Under the pieces are notes generated by a model. It saw only the letters and a program-made list of their open reading frames with translations, was not told where the DNA came from and searched no databases. From positions 36,009 to 100,008 of the forward strand of contig PBEM01000006.1 in the NCBI GenBank assembly GCA_002718415.1: a stretch of 64,000 nucleotides of DNA, given 5' to 3'. The position numbers and the translations under genes are program-made. The DNA comes from Chloroflexota bacterium. Its GTDB lineage: Bacteria > Chloroflexota > Dehalococcoidia > Lucifugimonadales > Lucifugimonadaceae. How positions within the stretch are numbered: the stretch's first letter is position 1; each line of letters begins with the position of its first letter. Of the stretch, positions 39,919-53,692 are shown in pieces.

Positions 39919-40914
39919 TTGAAACAAGTAACTTGGCATGGGAAGAATGTTTTTACATTGGATGATGTACCAGACTTAAATCCACAAGAAGGGTGGGTTA
40001 AAATAAAAATTGATACTGTAGGAATTTGTGGTACCGATGTTCATATTACACAAGGATTATTTCCTGCAACACCTCCACAAGTTTTGGGACATGAGGGCTC
40101 TGGAATCATATCAGAAGTAGGAATTGGTGTAGATAAAAAAAGGATTGGAGAAAGAGTTACTATAAATACTACTTCAAATTGTGGTAACTGTAAAAACTGC
40201 ATTGACTGGACTATTTCTAGATGTGAAAATGCAGAAAGATCTACACCATTTTTTTCCGAATTTTCACTTGCTCCTGATCAAAATGCTATAAAAATTCCTG
40301 ATGATTTAGATCTTGAAATAGCATGTATGACTGAACCGGCATCATGTTGTCTTTCAGGTGTAAAAATGTTGTCTAATTTAGAAAATAGTAGAGCATTAGT
40401 AATTGGAGGAGGAATAATGGGGCAGTTTTGCGCAGGGTTTTTAAAAACTCATGGGGCTAAAGAAGTAATTATGTCTGAACCAATTAAATCTAGAAGAGAA
40501 ATATCAAAAGATATGAATGTGGATATTTTACATGATCCCAAAGAATCTAATTTGGAAGAATTTATTGATGATTTAACTGACTCTAAAGGAATAGATATAG
40601 CAATCGAAGCAGTGGGTAAACCTGAGTTAGTAGATAAATGCATTAAGATATCTAAACCTGGAGGACAGGTCTTGATGATAGGTGTAAACCCTTCGAAAAG
40701 TAATCTAAAAACTGATTTATACGAAATGCACTATAGGGAGATAACACTCAAAGGAGCATTTGGGAGAGGAAATGTTTTTCATCAAACACCAAAAGCATTA
40801 CAAAAACTTAAATTAACAAATATGATTTCAAAGAGATATCCTCTAAATCAAGTAGAAAAAGCAATACACGACTCCTCCCTCGGAAAAGGGATCAAACTTG
40901 TAGTTAAACCTTAA
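39919..40914 (+). CDS. zinc-dependent alcohol dehydrogenase family protein
   Basis: GICGTDVHITQGLFPATPPQVLGHEGSGII, NCGNCKNC; TTG start. Confidence 0.88.
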   Translation: MKQVTWHGKNVFTLDDVPDLNPQEGWVKIKIDTVGICGTDVHITQGLFPATPPQVLGHEGSGIISEVGIGVDKKRIGERVTINTTSNCGNCKNCIDWTISRCENAERSTPFFSEFSLAPDQNAIKIPDDLDLEIACMTEPASCCLSGVKMLSNLENSRALVIGGGIMGQFCAGFLKTHGAKEVIMSEPIKSRREISKDMNVDILHDPKESNLEEFIDDLTDSKGIDIAIEAVGKPELVDKCIKISKPGGQVLMIGVNPSKSNLKTDLYEMHYREITLKGAFGRGNVFHQTPKALQKLKLTNMISKRYPLNQVEKAIHDSSLGKGIKLVVKP

Positions 40915-40920
40915 TTTTTA

Positions 40921-41520
40921 TTATTTTGCAGTGGCAGTTGCTGTTGCACTAGCATTTTCTGGAGTTAAAACACTAACTAATTTTATGTCGAATGTTAAAG
41001 TTGCATTCCCAGGAATTACAGGAGGCCTACCATTAATACCATATGCTAATTCTGAAGGTATTTCTACTCTTCTTCTCCCACCTTCTTTCATACTTTGCAA
41101 AGTTTCAGTCCAACCTTTTATAACTTGAACTAAAAGAAAGTTACTTGGTACTCCACGTAAGTACGAAGCATCAAATAAACACCCGTCCTCAAGCCAACCT
41201 GAATAATGAACGGTCACTAAATCATTTAAGGTAGGAGATGCGCCTTCTCCAATAACAATATCATATTGATTTAAGTACAAAGAATCTTCATTATTATCCT
41301 GAAATTGTGACTTTATTTTACTAAATTGGGATTGACCTACAGCATCAAATTTTGGAGCATCCACAGGATATTCATCATTCATACAATAACTTTTAGAAAC
41401 TGTAGGTTCAATGATTGGTATCGCTGCCTCTTCTGGATTTTTACCCGCTACTTGACAATTTACTATAGATAATAAAATGAAAATAACTAATAATAATTTT
41501 TTTATCATAATAAAATCCAA
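40921..41520 (-). CDS. FKBP-type peptidyl-prolyl cis-trans isomerase, putative lipoprotein
   Basis: Signal peptide with ILLSIVNC lipobox-like Cys; VTVHYSGWLEDGCLFDASYLRG, IPSELAYGINGRPPVIPGNATLTFDIKLV. Confidence 0.87.
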   Translation of the reverse strand: MDFIMIKKLLLVIFILLSIVNCQVAGKNPEEAAIPIIEPTVSKSYCMNDEYPVDAPKFDAVGQSQFSKIKSQFQDNNEDSLYLNQYDIVIGEGASPTLNDLVTVHYSGWLEDGCLFDASYLRGVPSNFLLVQVIKGWTETLQSMKEGGRRRVEIPSELAYGINGRPPVIPGNATLTFDIKLVSVLTPENASATATATAK

Positions 41521-41521
41521 A

Positions 41522-42286
41522 TTATAAAGCTGAGTTTGCTTTATCTATAAAATTCCTAGAACCCTTACCAAGCCAATCATATATTCCAACAGAAATAACT
41601 CTGACACCCATATCTACAAATTTTTCAACATTTTCATCATTTGCTAATGTTCCTGCAGTTTTACCGGAACTAACTATCCGATTAATAGAATCATCTAATT
41701 TTTCCTGTACTTCAGGATGAGTTATATTGTTAATATATCCCATAGATGCTGCAAAATCAGATGGTGCTACGAAAAATGTATCTATTCCATCTACGGATAG
41801 AATTTCATCTAAGTTTTCCCATGCTTCTATATCTTCAATCAATACAATTAGAGACGTTTCATCATTTGCTTTAAGTAAATAATCTTCTACTCCATATCCC
41901 TGACGACTTGTAAATAATCCTCTTTTTCCTAATGGTGCAAATTTCCCTCCATCAACAACATTTTGTGCTTCTTTTTTGTTATTCACATGCGGAACTACTA
42001 TAGCCTGAGCACCTCTATCTAAAGTCCTATATATTAAACCTTGATCGTTAGAATTAATCCTAGCAACAGAGGTCATACCCCATATATCACAAGCTCTAGT
42101 TAAATTACCTAGCTCCGAGGCATCTACCCATCCATGTTCTCCTTCAAGCCAAATACCATCAAAATTATTCGGTCCAAATGAATCAATATCATCTGGATGA
42201 GTTAATCCCATTGCAATAAAAGCTATTTCACCATTCGATACTTTATGTTTTATTCGATTTTTTCTTAAGTTCATATAATTCTCCAT
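41522..42286 (-). CDS. HpcH/HpaI aldolase family protein
   Basis: GIWLEGEHGWVD, DRGAQAIVVPHVNNKKEAQNVVDGGKFAPLGKRGL. Confidence 0.88.
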   Translation of the reverse strand: MENYMNLRKNRIKHKVSNGEIAFIAMGLTHPDDIDSFGPNNFDGIWLEGEHGWVDASELGNLTRACDIWGMTSVARINSNDQGLIYRTLDRGAQAIVVPHVNNKKEAQNVVDGGKFAPLGKRGLFTSRQGYGVEDYLLKANDETSLIVLIEDIEAWENLDEILSVDGIDTFFVAPSDFAASMGYINNITHPEVQEKLDDSINRIVSSGKTAGTLANDENVEKFVDMGVRVISVGIYDWLGKGSRNFIDKANSAL

Positions 42287-42302
42287 AAATTATTACTAGT
42301 AT

Positions 42303-43634
42303 TTATCTCCCATGACAAAATTTATATTTTTTTTCACTACCACAAGGACAAGGTTTATTTCTTTGAGCCCCAGAGTAAATATCTGTGTTAGTTGTTATTT
42401 TTTTTGCTCTTGTCATTATATTAGAAGGAGGACGACCAAACTTTATTTCATTAGCCATAAATTTCATATAAGGAGAAGTATGTCCAAAAAAAATTTTATA
42501 CCCTTTACATAAATAGTTTAAACCTGGTTCTCCATCAGGAGTATTTATAAAACGCTGTTTTGGACAACCTCCATTACAGGCAAATTTAAATTCACATTCC
42601 TGACAATATTTTGGTAAAGTATTTTTTTTGTCCAATCCAAATTTTCTTTGTTGAGGAGAGTCAGTCATTTGTCTTATAGTTTTTTTCTTAACATTGCCTA
42701 ATTTATAATCCGGATAGACAAAATGATCACAAGAATAAACATCTCCATTATGCTCAATAATCATCGCATCTCCACAGGTTTCTGAAAAAATACATAGCCC
42801 TGGATTCTGACCCACCCAAGAAGCTAAAGTTGTATCAAAAATTTGTACAAATCTATCTCCAACATCCTTTCTTACCCATAAATCAAATATTGTTGCCAAA
42901 AATTTTCCATACTGCTCAGATCCTATGGACCATTCTGTTAAATCAGCTTCTTGATGGTCAGGATCAACCAGCTTTAATTTATCCTTGCGATCAGATCGTG
43001 ATTCACGTTCTACTATAGGTATAAATTGCATAAATTTACTGTCTAATTCTTCACTTAAAAATTTATAAACTTTTTCAGGATAATCGGCATTGAATCTATG
43101 AAGGACAGTTAATGTATTAAATTCTACATTAAATTTTTTTAAAAAATTTAAACCTTCAATAACTCTTTCAAAAGTAGGATTTCCTCCTCTATCAACACGA
43201 TACTTATCATGAAGATCTTTTGGCCCGTCTATAGATACACCAATTAAAAAATTTTCTTCTTTAAGAAATTCAGCCCATTCATCATTAATTAGAATTGCGT
43301 TTGTCTGAAACGCATTAGTTATTGTTTTTCCATTAGAATATTTTTTTTGTAATTTTACAGCTTTCTTATAAAAATCTACCCCAAGTAAAGTTGGCTCCCC
43401 TCCCTGCCAAGCAAAATTAACTACATTAATTTTTTGAGCTTCAATATATTGCTTAACATATTTCTCCAATATTTCATCATTCATCTGCCATTTAGATCTG
43501 GAAACAGAAGGATATAATTTCTCTTTTTCTAAATAAAAACAATACTCACAAGAAATATTACATATAGCTCCAGAAGGTTTAGCCATAACATGGACCGATA
43601 AAGGGTTATTTACTATTTTTTCTTTTGAAACCAT
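42303..43634 (-). CDS. anaerobic sulfatase-maturating enzyme (radical SAM/SPASM) with C-terminal SEC-C motif
   Basis: HVMAKPSGAICNISCEYCFYLEK, NFAWQGGEPTLLG, SPASM Cys clusters (YCQECEFKFACNGGCPK), C-terminal RNKPCPCGSEKKYKFCHG. Confidence 0.9.
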   Translation of the reverse strand: MVSKEKIVNNPLSVHVMAKPSGAICNISCEYCFYLEKEKLYPSVSRSKWQMNDEILEKYVKQYIEAQKINVVNFAWQGGEPTLLGVDFYKKAVKLQKKYSNGKTITNAFQTNAILINDEWAEFLKEENFLIGVSIDGPKDLHDKYRVDRGGNPTFERVIEGLNFLKKFNVEFNTLTVLHRFNADYPEKVYKFLSEELDSKFMQFIPIVERESRSDRKDKLKLVDPDHQEADLTEWSIGSEQYGKFLATIFDLWVRKDVGDRFVQIFDTTLASWVGQNPGLCIFSETCGDAMIIEHNGDVYSCDHFVYPDYKLGNVKKKTIRQMTDSPQQRKFGLDKKNTLPKYCQECEFKFACNGGCPKQRFINTPDGEPGLNYLCKGYKIFFGHTSPYMKFMANEIKFGRPPSNIMTRAKKITTNTDIYSGAQRNKPCPCGSEKKYKFCHGR

Positions 43635-43638
43635 GTTT

Positions 43639-44559
43639 CTATTTAACTGACACCTCTCCATTTACCCAAGATTTTATAAGATGATGAGCTATAGCTACAG
43701 GACCTGGTATATTAATCTTTGTAGATTGTTCTTTAATAGCCAATTCTACCTCTGTTTTTGAAAACCATTTAACATCAGACATTTCTTCTTCATCAAAAAC
43801 TATTTCTTCTGTAATAGCACGAGCATGGCATCCTATCATTAATGAAGACGGAAAAGGCCATGGTTGTGATGAATGATAAACTATATTATCAACCAATAAC
43901 CCAGATTCTTCTTTTACTTCACGCTTAACAGCCTCTTCAATTGATTCTCCTTGGTCAATAAATCCTGCTAAACAAGAATAAAATCCCTTCCTTTGCCTAG
44001 CCCTAGTTTGTCCCAAAATACAATTTTCTCCATTATAAACTAACATTATAGCTACAGGATCTGTACGAGGAAAATGTTCCATCTTACACTCAGAACATTG
44101 ACGTACTTGACCTCCCCTATACGAAATTGTTTTATTTCCACATGAAGAACAAAATCTCGTTTTATTATGCCATATTAATTGGGCCCTAGCTTGAGCTAAA
44201 ATACCTGATTCTCCAGGTGATAATTGAGTTGCCACTTCTCTAGAATCGAAAAATTTTTCTTTACTATTAGAAAATTTATCATTCTGTTTGTTTACATTAA
44301 TAACAAAAAAATCATTTTTATTTTTTGATCCTAAAAATATTATTTTTTCATCATTTTTTGATGATAAGATTTCTGATACTTCGGCGAATGTCTTCCAAGA
44401 AATTTTTAGATGATTAATCTCTGAATTAACTAATGGGTTAAGGTCTTTCATTATTAAATATCTGGCATTTGGATTTTGGGAATTTATTAAAATTAAACTC
44501 TCATCTCTTCTAACTACATCTCCCCTATCTAAAGGATTACCAGCAAAAATATGTTCCAT
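43639..44559 (-). CDS. nudC: NAD(+) diphosphatase (NADH pyrophosphatase, Nudix)
   Basis: FCSSCGNKTISYRGGQVRQCSECKMEHFPRTDPVAIML zinc site; GFIDQGESIEEAVKREVKEESGL Nudix box; SQPWPFPSSLM. Confidence 0.93.
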   Translation of the reverse strand: MEHIFAGNPLDRGDVVRRDESLILINSQNPNARYLIMKDLNPLVNSEINHLKISWKTFAEVSEILSSKNDEKIIFLGSKNKNDFFVINVNKQNDKFSNSKEKFFDSREVATQLSPGESGILAQARAQLIWHNKTRFCSSCGNKTISYRGGQVRQCSECKMEHFPRTDPVAIMLVYNGENCILGQTRARQRKGFYSCLAGFIDQGESIEEAVKREVKEESGLLVDNIVYHSSQPWPFPSSLMIGCHARAITEEIVFDEEEMSDVKWFSKTEVELAIKEQSTKINIPGPVAIAHHLIKSWVNGEVSVK

Positions 44560-44687
44560 AATTAAATATTCCGATATTTATTCTCTAATAGCTCTCAATT
44601 TAACGAATTATTTCATAGTATAGGGAACAATAAGAATTTAATTAGCTTATAAAACAACAAATAAATACTTTATAAAAATCTATAAAA

Positions 44688-46688
44688 ATGAAATCAAACC
44701 CTAAAAATAAGAATGCTACCTCTTCAGTAACTGTAGAAGATATATTGGAATCTAACTCATCATTTACGAATAAGTTTATTCAAACTCATGCTACTGGACC
44801 AAAAGGAAAACTACCTTTCACTCCAGAATTTCTAATTGACAATCCTAGTGGAGATCATTTTGGAATGACTCAAAATGCAGGAATGGGTTGGAATCCTAAA
44901 GAACTGATGAGAAAACAATTTATAATTCTTTCTACTTCTGGGGGTATTAGAGATGACGATGGATCGCCCGTAGCTTTAGGATTGCATACAGGGCATTTCG
45001 AACTAAGAGATCAGGTTAGAGCTGCAGCTTTAGAAATCAGAAAACTAAAAGGAATACCTTTTGCCGTTTTTTGCTCAGATCCATGTGACGGTAGATCAAA
45101 TGGCACTACAGGTATGTTAGATTCTTTACCTTATAGAAATGACGCAGCTAAAGTTTTTAGAAGATTAGCTAGATCCTTACCAACAGCTAAAGGAGTGCTA
45201 GGAGTGGCTTCTTGCGATAAAGGATTACCAGCAATGATGATGGCATTAGCTGGACTTAAAGATAGCCCAGTAGTATTAATACCTGGTGGAGTAACTTTAG
45301 CACCTGAATCTGGCGAAGATACAGGTAAAATACAATCTATCGGTGCAAGATTTGCTCAAGGAGAAGTTAGTCTAAGATATGCTCAAGATGTAGGGTGTAG
45401 AGCATGTGCATCTCCAGGTGGAGGATGCCAGTTTCTTGGAACTGCAGGAACATCTCAAGTCGTCTCTGAATCTCTGGGCTTAGCAATTACACATTCAGCA
45501 TTATCTCCATCTGGAACTCCCGCATGGTTTGACATTGCTAAAAGATCTGCTAAAGCACTTATTTATCTTGAAAATAAAGGTATTAAATCAAAAAATATAA
45601 TAACAGATGAATCTTTAAATAATGCCATGGTGGTACATGCAGCATTTGGCGGTTCAACTAATTTACTTTTACACATACCTGCTATAGCTCATTCTGCAGG
45701 AAAAAAAAGAATGTTAGTAGAAGATTGGATAAGAATAAATTTAAAAGTTCCAAGATTAGTAGATGTTTTACCTAATGGTCCAACTGGTTATCCAACTTCA
45801 CAACTTTACGCTGCAGGAGCTGTTCCTGAAGTGATGTTACATCTAAGAAAACTTGGGCTATTAAATACAAATGTAACAACTGCAACCGGTCAATCTTTGG
45901 ACGAAAATTTAAACTGGTGGAAAGAATCTAGTAGAAGATTTGAAATGAAAAAATATCTACAAGAAGTAGATCATATTGATCCGGATAATATAATAATGTC
46001 TGCACAAAAAGCAAAATCAAGAGGCTTAACAAGTACTGTAACTTTTCCTAAAGGAAATATCTCTCCTGAAGGATCTGTTATTAAGAGTACGGCAATTGAT
46101 CCTAGTGTTGTTGATAATGATGGTATATATAGAAACAAAGGTAAGGCTAGAGTTTTTAGATCTGAAAAAGATGCAATAAAGGCTATAAAAGCAACAGACA
46201 ATAATAAAATAGTTCCCGGAGAAATCATGATTGTTACTTGTGGAGGCCCTATGGGAACAGGAATGGAAGAAGTATACCAATTAACTGCTGCATTAAAACA
46301 TTTATCTTATGGAAATAAAATCGCACTAATTACAGATGCTCGCTTTTCTGGAGTATCAACGGGTGCTTGTATCGGACATGTTGGACCTGAAGCTTTAGCT
46401 GGCGGACCAATAGGTAAATTAAGAGATGGCGATTTAATCGGTATTGAAATTGATACTATAAACCTAGTTGGAAAAATAAATCTAATCGGAGAAAATGGAA
46501 AAAATCTAGGAATTGATTGGGGCACAAAAGAATTACAAAATAGAACTACTCCCAATGACCTTAAACCTCACCCTAAACTTCCGGATGATTCTAAATTATG
46601 GGCGGCTTTACAATCCGTAAGCGGAGGTACCTGGGGTGGTTGCGTATATGACGTAGACTCTATTGTTGACGCTTTAAATAAAAATTAA
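44688..46688 (+). CDS. IlvD/Edd family dehydratase, YjhG/YagF (D-xylonate dehydratase)-like
   Basis: Full-length resemblance to recalled YjhG: NPSGDHFGMTQNAGMGWNPKEL, SDPCDGRSNGTTGMLDSLPYRNDA, GCRACASPGGGCQFLGTAGTSQVVSE, HAAFGGSTNLLLHIPAIAHSAG, SGGTWGGCVYDV. Confidence 0.9.
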   Translation: MKSNPKNKNATSSVTVEDILESNSSFTNKFIQTHATGPKGKLPFTPEFLIDNPSGDHFGMTQNAGMGWNPKELMRKQFIILSTSGGIRDDDGSPVALGLHTGHFELRDQVRAAALEIRKLKGIPFAVFCSDPCDGRSNGTTGMLDSLPYRNDAAKVFRRLARSLPTAKGVLGVASCDKGLPAMMMALAGLKDSPVVLIPGGVTLAPESGEDTGKIQSIGARFAQGEVSLRYAQDVGCRACASPGGGCQFLGTAGTSQVVSESLGLAITHSALSPSGTPAWFDIAKRSAKALIYLENKGIKSKNIITDESLNNAMVVHAAFGGSTNLLLHIPAIAHSAGKKRMLVEDWIRINLKVPRLVDVLPNGPTGYPTSQLYAAGAVPEVMLHLRKLGLLNTNVTTATGQSLDENLNWWKESSRRFEMKKYLQEVDHIDPDNIIMSAQKAKSRGLTSTVTFPKGNISPEGSVIKSTAIDPSVVDNDGIYRNKGKARVFRSEKDAIKAIKATDNNKIVPGEIMIVTCGGPMGTGMEEVYQLTAALKHLSYGNKIALITDARFSGVSTGACIGHVGPEALAGGPIGKLRDGDLIGIEIDTINLVGKINLIGENGKNLGIDWGTKELQNRTTPNDLKPHPKLPDDSKLWAALQSVSGGTWGGCVYDVDSIVDALNKN

Positions 46689-47978
46689 TTAAATCAAAAC
46701 ATTATTATTAATTTTTATAGGTTTTCCATTCTTAATAACAGAAGAAGCATCAGATAGATTTCTAATATTTTTTGCAGGATCTTTGGAAAATGCAGCAAAA
46801 TTAGCATAAAAGTTTTTCTTTATTCTTCCGATCTTTTCTCCAAAACCAAGAGCTTCTGCAGTATCTGATGTTGAAGCTTTAATTGCTTTCCAATTATCCC
46901 AACCTAAAAGTTCCACTAATGACCAAGCATTAGCCACAGATTTATCATGATTGCCAAATGCCATACCCATATCCAAGCCTGTTGTAAAACGAACTCCAAG
47001 ATTCTGCATTATCAATAATTTCTCAATATGTTCTTCCATAGGAACATCTTTTCCAATAGCCCAATGTGATTTCATATTTTTATCTTGTCCATCGTGGGCA
47101 CTTGAATTTATTGGATCTACATTTACATCTTTTCTCAATAATTGATGCCCCAATGTTGGATCTACCCATTGATTTTGATCAACCATTTTTTTTACTATTT
47201 CTTTTCTAAAATCTATCCCTTTATTTGGATTTTTATCATACCATCTCGCATGAATTAAATGATCTACTTTAGCATCAACACAATTTTCAATTCCATCAGC
47301 AGATAAAGTATGTGCTGCAACTGGAATATTAAATCTTTTTGCCTCTAACACAACTTCCTTCAATATTTCTACACTGTATTGAGTTCTACGTGGGTTAGAT
47401 GTAGGAGTAAACATACCACCTGTAGCCATAATTTTAATAACTTTAGCTCCAAATTTTATCTGTCTTCTTACAGCTTTTATAACTTCATCCTTAGAATCTG
47501 CTTCAGTTCCAAAAATCCAACAATGACCAGATGTAATAGTAATTGGTGCCCCAGATAAAATTAAATCTGGTCCTGGAATATTATTATCATCTATCATTTG
47601 TTTCACTGGAAAAGCAATATTATTCTTTGAGCCTAAATCTCTTACTGTAGTTGTTCCAGATAAAACACATTTTCGCATATTATTTACTGCACGAATAATT
47701 AATTGTGAATCGGTCTCATTATAAGCTAGTTCCTGAGCGTTAGAAGTTGCACTACAATGCATATGACAATGTGCATCTATAATTCCTGGTAATAAAAAAA
47801 TTTTCCCAAGATCATATATTTCCATTTTGTTGGATAAATCATTAGGAAGTTCAGAAATATGTAAGACATCTTTTATTATAGATCCTGAGACTACAACGGC
47901 ATGATTATCAAGCCATCCGGAATTTTCAGGATTAGATATTCTGTCCGCTTTGTAAACTATCAAGCTGTTATTCTTCAT
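46689..47978 (-). CDS. amidohydrolase family protein (imidazolonepropionase/prolidase-like)
   Basis: LPGIIDAHCHMHC, GTTTVRDLGSKN, VKIMATGGMFTPTSNPR, VAAHTLSADGI. Confidence 0.88.
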   Translation of the reverse strand: MKNNSLIVYKADRISNPENSGWLDNHAVVVSGSIIKDVLHISELPNDLSNKMEIYDLGKIFLLPGIIDAHCHMHCSATSNAQELAYNETDSQLIIRAVNNMRKCVLSGTTTVRDLGSKNNIAFPVKQMIDDNNIPGPDLILSGAPITITSGHCWIFGTEADSKDEVIKAVRRQIKFGAKVIKIMATGGMFTPTSNPRRTQYSVEILKEVVLEAKRFNIPVAAHTLSADGIENCVDAKVDHLIHARWYDKNPNKGIDFRKEIVKKMVDQNQWVDPTLGHQLLRKDVNVDPINSSAHDGQDKNMKSHWAIGKDVPMEEHIEKLLIMQNLGVRFTTGLDMGMAFGNHDKSVANAWSLVELLGWDNWKAIKASTSDTAEALGFGEKIGRIKKNFYANFAAFSKDPAKNIRNLSDASSVIKNGKPIKINNNVLI

Positions 47979-47994
47979 GAAAATTTATTATTTT

Positions 47995-48843
47995 TTATAA
48001 TCCTTTGAAGAATTTCTTACCTTTCCAGGTAATGATAGTTCCCCAACCCGGATAACTTAAGTGAGAACCTATAGCTATCAATTTTTCGTCATGAACTTTA
48101 TTTATTAATTCATGACGGGTTTTTCTTCCAAGTTCAGGATCACTATCTGGCATATATGGATAATTTGACTCAGTAATTTGCATTGGAGAACCAACTACAT
48201 CTCCAAGTAACATAGCTCTTTCATTTCCAGAAGAAATCAATAAACTCATATGACCTGGTGTATGTCCTGGAGTATGAATAGCTTGCACCCCTTTTGTTAG
48301 ATTAGTGTCACCTTCCATTAAATCTAATAACCCATCATCCAGTAATGGTAAAACACTTCTTCTAAGAGAGTCATTAGGGTCATCAGATAGCATTTTTTCA
48401 GATAACCAATGATCCCAATCCAAACGATTAACCATATATTTTGCGTTAGGAAATGTTGGAGGACGATCATCTAAATCTTCACGATAATTCCATCCATAGT
48501 GATCACCATGTAGATGTGTTAAAAAAACTTTATCTATTGATTCAAACGAAATATTATTATTTTTAAAATCTTGTATTAATTGGCCTGGAACTGATGTTCC
48601 AAACATATCACCATGAGGACCAAGGCCAGTATCTACAACAATTGAAGCATCATTATTTGAAATAACAAATGTTCCTAAATTTACCTTAAAATGTTTGCCA
48701 TGAAAAAACTCCGGAAAAATATCATAATATGGTTCCCATGCTTCTAAAGGAGTTTCAGGAAACAAAATAGTAGGATCAATAACGTTAGGTCCATCTGAAA
48801 GGCCAGTTATATTTATATCACCTATTTTTAATAAATTATTCAT
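47995..48843 (-). CDS. metallo-beta-lactamase fold hydrolase
   Basis: KVFLTHLHGDHYGW, AIHTPGHTPGHMSLLI. Confidence 0.9.
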   Translation of the reverse strand: MNNLLKIGDINITGLSDGPNVIDPTILFPETPLEAWEPYYDIFPEFFHGKHFKVNLGTFVISNNDASIVVDTGLGPHGDMFGTSVPGQLIQDFKNNNISFESIDKVFLTHLHGDHYGWNYREDLDDRPPTFPNAKYMVNRLDWDHWLSEKMLSDDPNDSLRRSVLPLLDDGLLDLMEGDTNLTKGVQAIHTPGHTPGHMSLLISSGNERAMLLGDVVGSPMQITESNYPYMPDSDPELGRKTRHELINKVHDEKLIAIGSHLSYPGWGTIITWKGKKFFKGL

Positions 48844-48849
48844 ATTTTT

Positions 48850-48926
48850 TGGCGATCCCGAGCAGATTCGAACTGCCGATCTCCTCCTTGACAGGGAGGC
48901 GTGTTAGGCCGCTACACCACGGGACC
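48850..48926 (-). tRNA. tRNA-Asp (GTC), CCA encoded
   Basis: GGTCCCGTGGTGTAGCGGCCTAACACGCCTCCCTGTCAAGGAGGAGATCGGCAGTTCGAATCTGCTCGGGATCGCCA; cloverleaf with CTGTCAA anticodon loop. Confidence 0.95.
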
Positions 48927-49025
48927 ACATTCCTAGATTATTTTATTATACAAATAATAGAGTCATTAGTGTGATTAATTTTTGTACTATAAATTATTTC
49001 TGTAATGAAAAGTTTAAATAATCTT

Positions 49026-49271
49026 TTAGCTATAATTGCAACCAATACCTTTATATCCTACCTCAACTGTTCCATCAGGTTTAACCATAAGAGGTGTTAT
49101 CCTGTCCCCTCCAGAAAGATTTTCAACATCTGACCATTTTTCTGGATTTTTTGAAACATCAATTTCATTGAATTCAATGTCTTTATCAATTAAATCTTCT
49201 TTCAATAAATCACAATAACCACATGTTGGATGAGTATATATTATAGTAATGTTTTCTGAAGGTAATTTCAT
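49026..49271 (-). CDS. glutaredoxin-like protein
   Basis: IIYTHPTCGYCDLLKEDL, DRITPLMVKPDGTVEVGYKG. Confidence 0.88.
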   Translation of the reverse strand: MKLPSENITIIYTHPTCGYCDLLKEDLIDKDIEFNEIDVSKNPEKWSDVENLSGGDRITPLMVKPDGTVEVGYKGIGCNYS

Positions 49272-49343
49272 AATTTACACTCTCTGATCAATTAATATTA
49301 ATTCATATTTCTATTAAATATAAACTAAAGTCGAATAATATAT

Positions 49344-49373
49344 TTGACAATACTGCCATTTAAATAATACAAT
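49344..49373 (+). promoter_or_regulatory. sigma70-type promoter for rpoBC
   Basis: TTGACA (49344-49349), 18-bp spacer, TACAAT (49368-49373), ~210 nt upstream of the rpoB start. Confidence 0.65.
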
Positions 49374-49491
49374 GAGAGATTGTCAAAGAATACTTTTTTT
49401 GAACTAATTAGTCCTAATTCCCAATAATTATACAGGCTCAATTATATTTGAATAACTGCAAAATCGCTCCAAATAAAAGGGGTATAGTTTT

Positions 49492-49525
49492 GGCTGTGTT
49501 TCCTTCGCAGTCATTTTTATTTTTA
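49492..49525 (+). terminator. terminator/attenuator-like hairpin in the rpoB leader
   Basis: GGCTGTG-TTTCCTT-CGCAGTC 7-bp stem (two G.U) followed by ATTTTTATTTTT, between the predicted promoter and the rpoB ATG. Confidence 0.4.
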
Positions 49526-49586
49526 AATGTAGTAATGGATTTTGTTCATAAAAATATTAATACTATTTCTAAAAAGGTTTTTATTT

Positions 49587-53645
<4,059 letters not shown>

Positions 53646-53692
53646 TTGAAATATGTTTTTTTATACTTTTTTAAATAGGGAGACCATATAAA

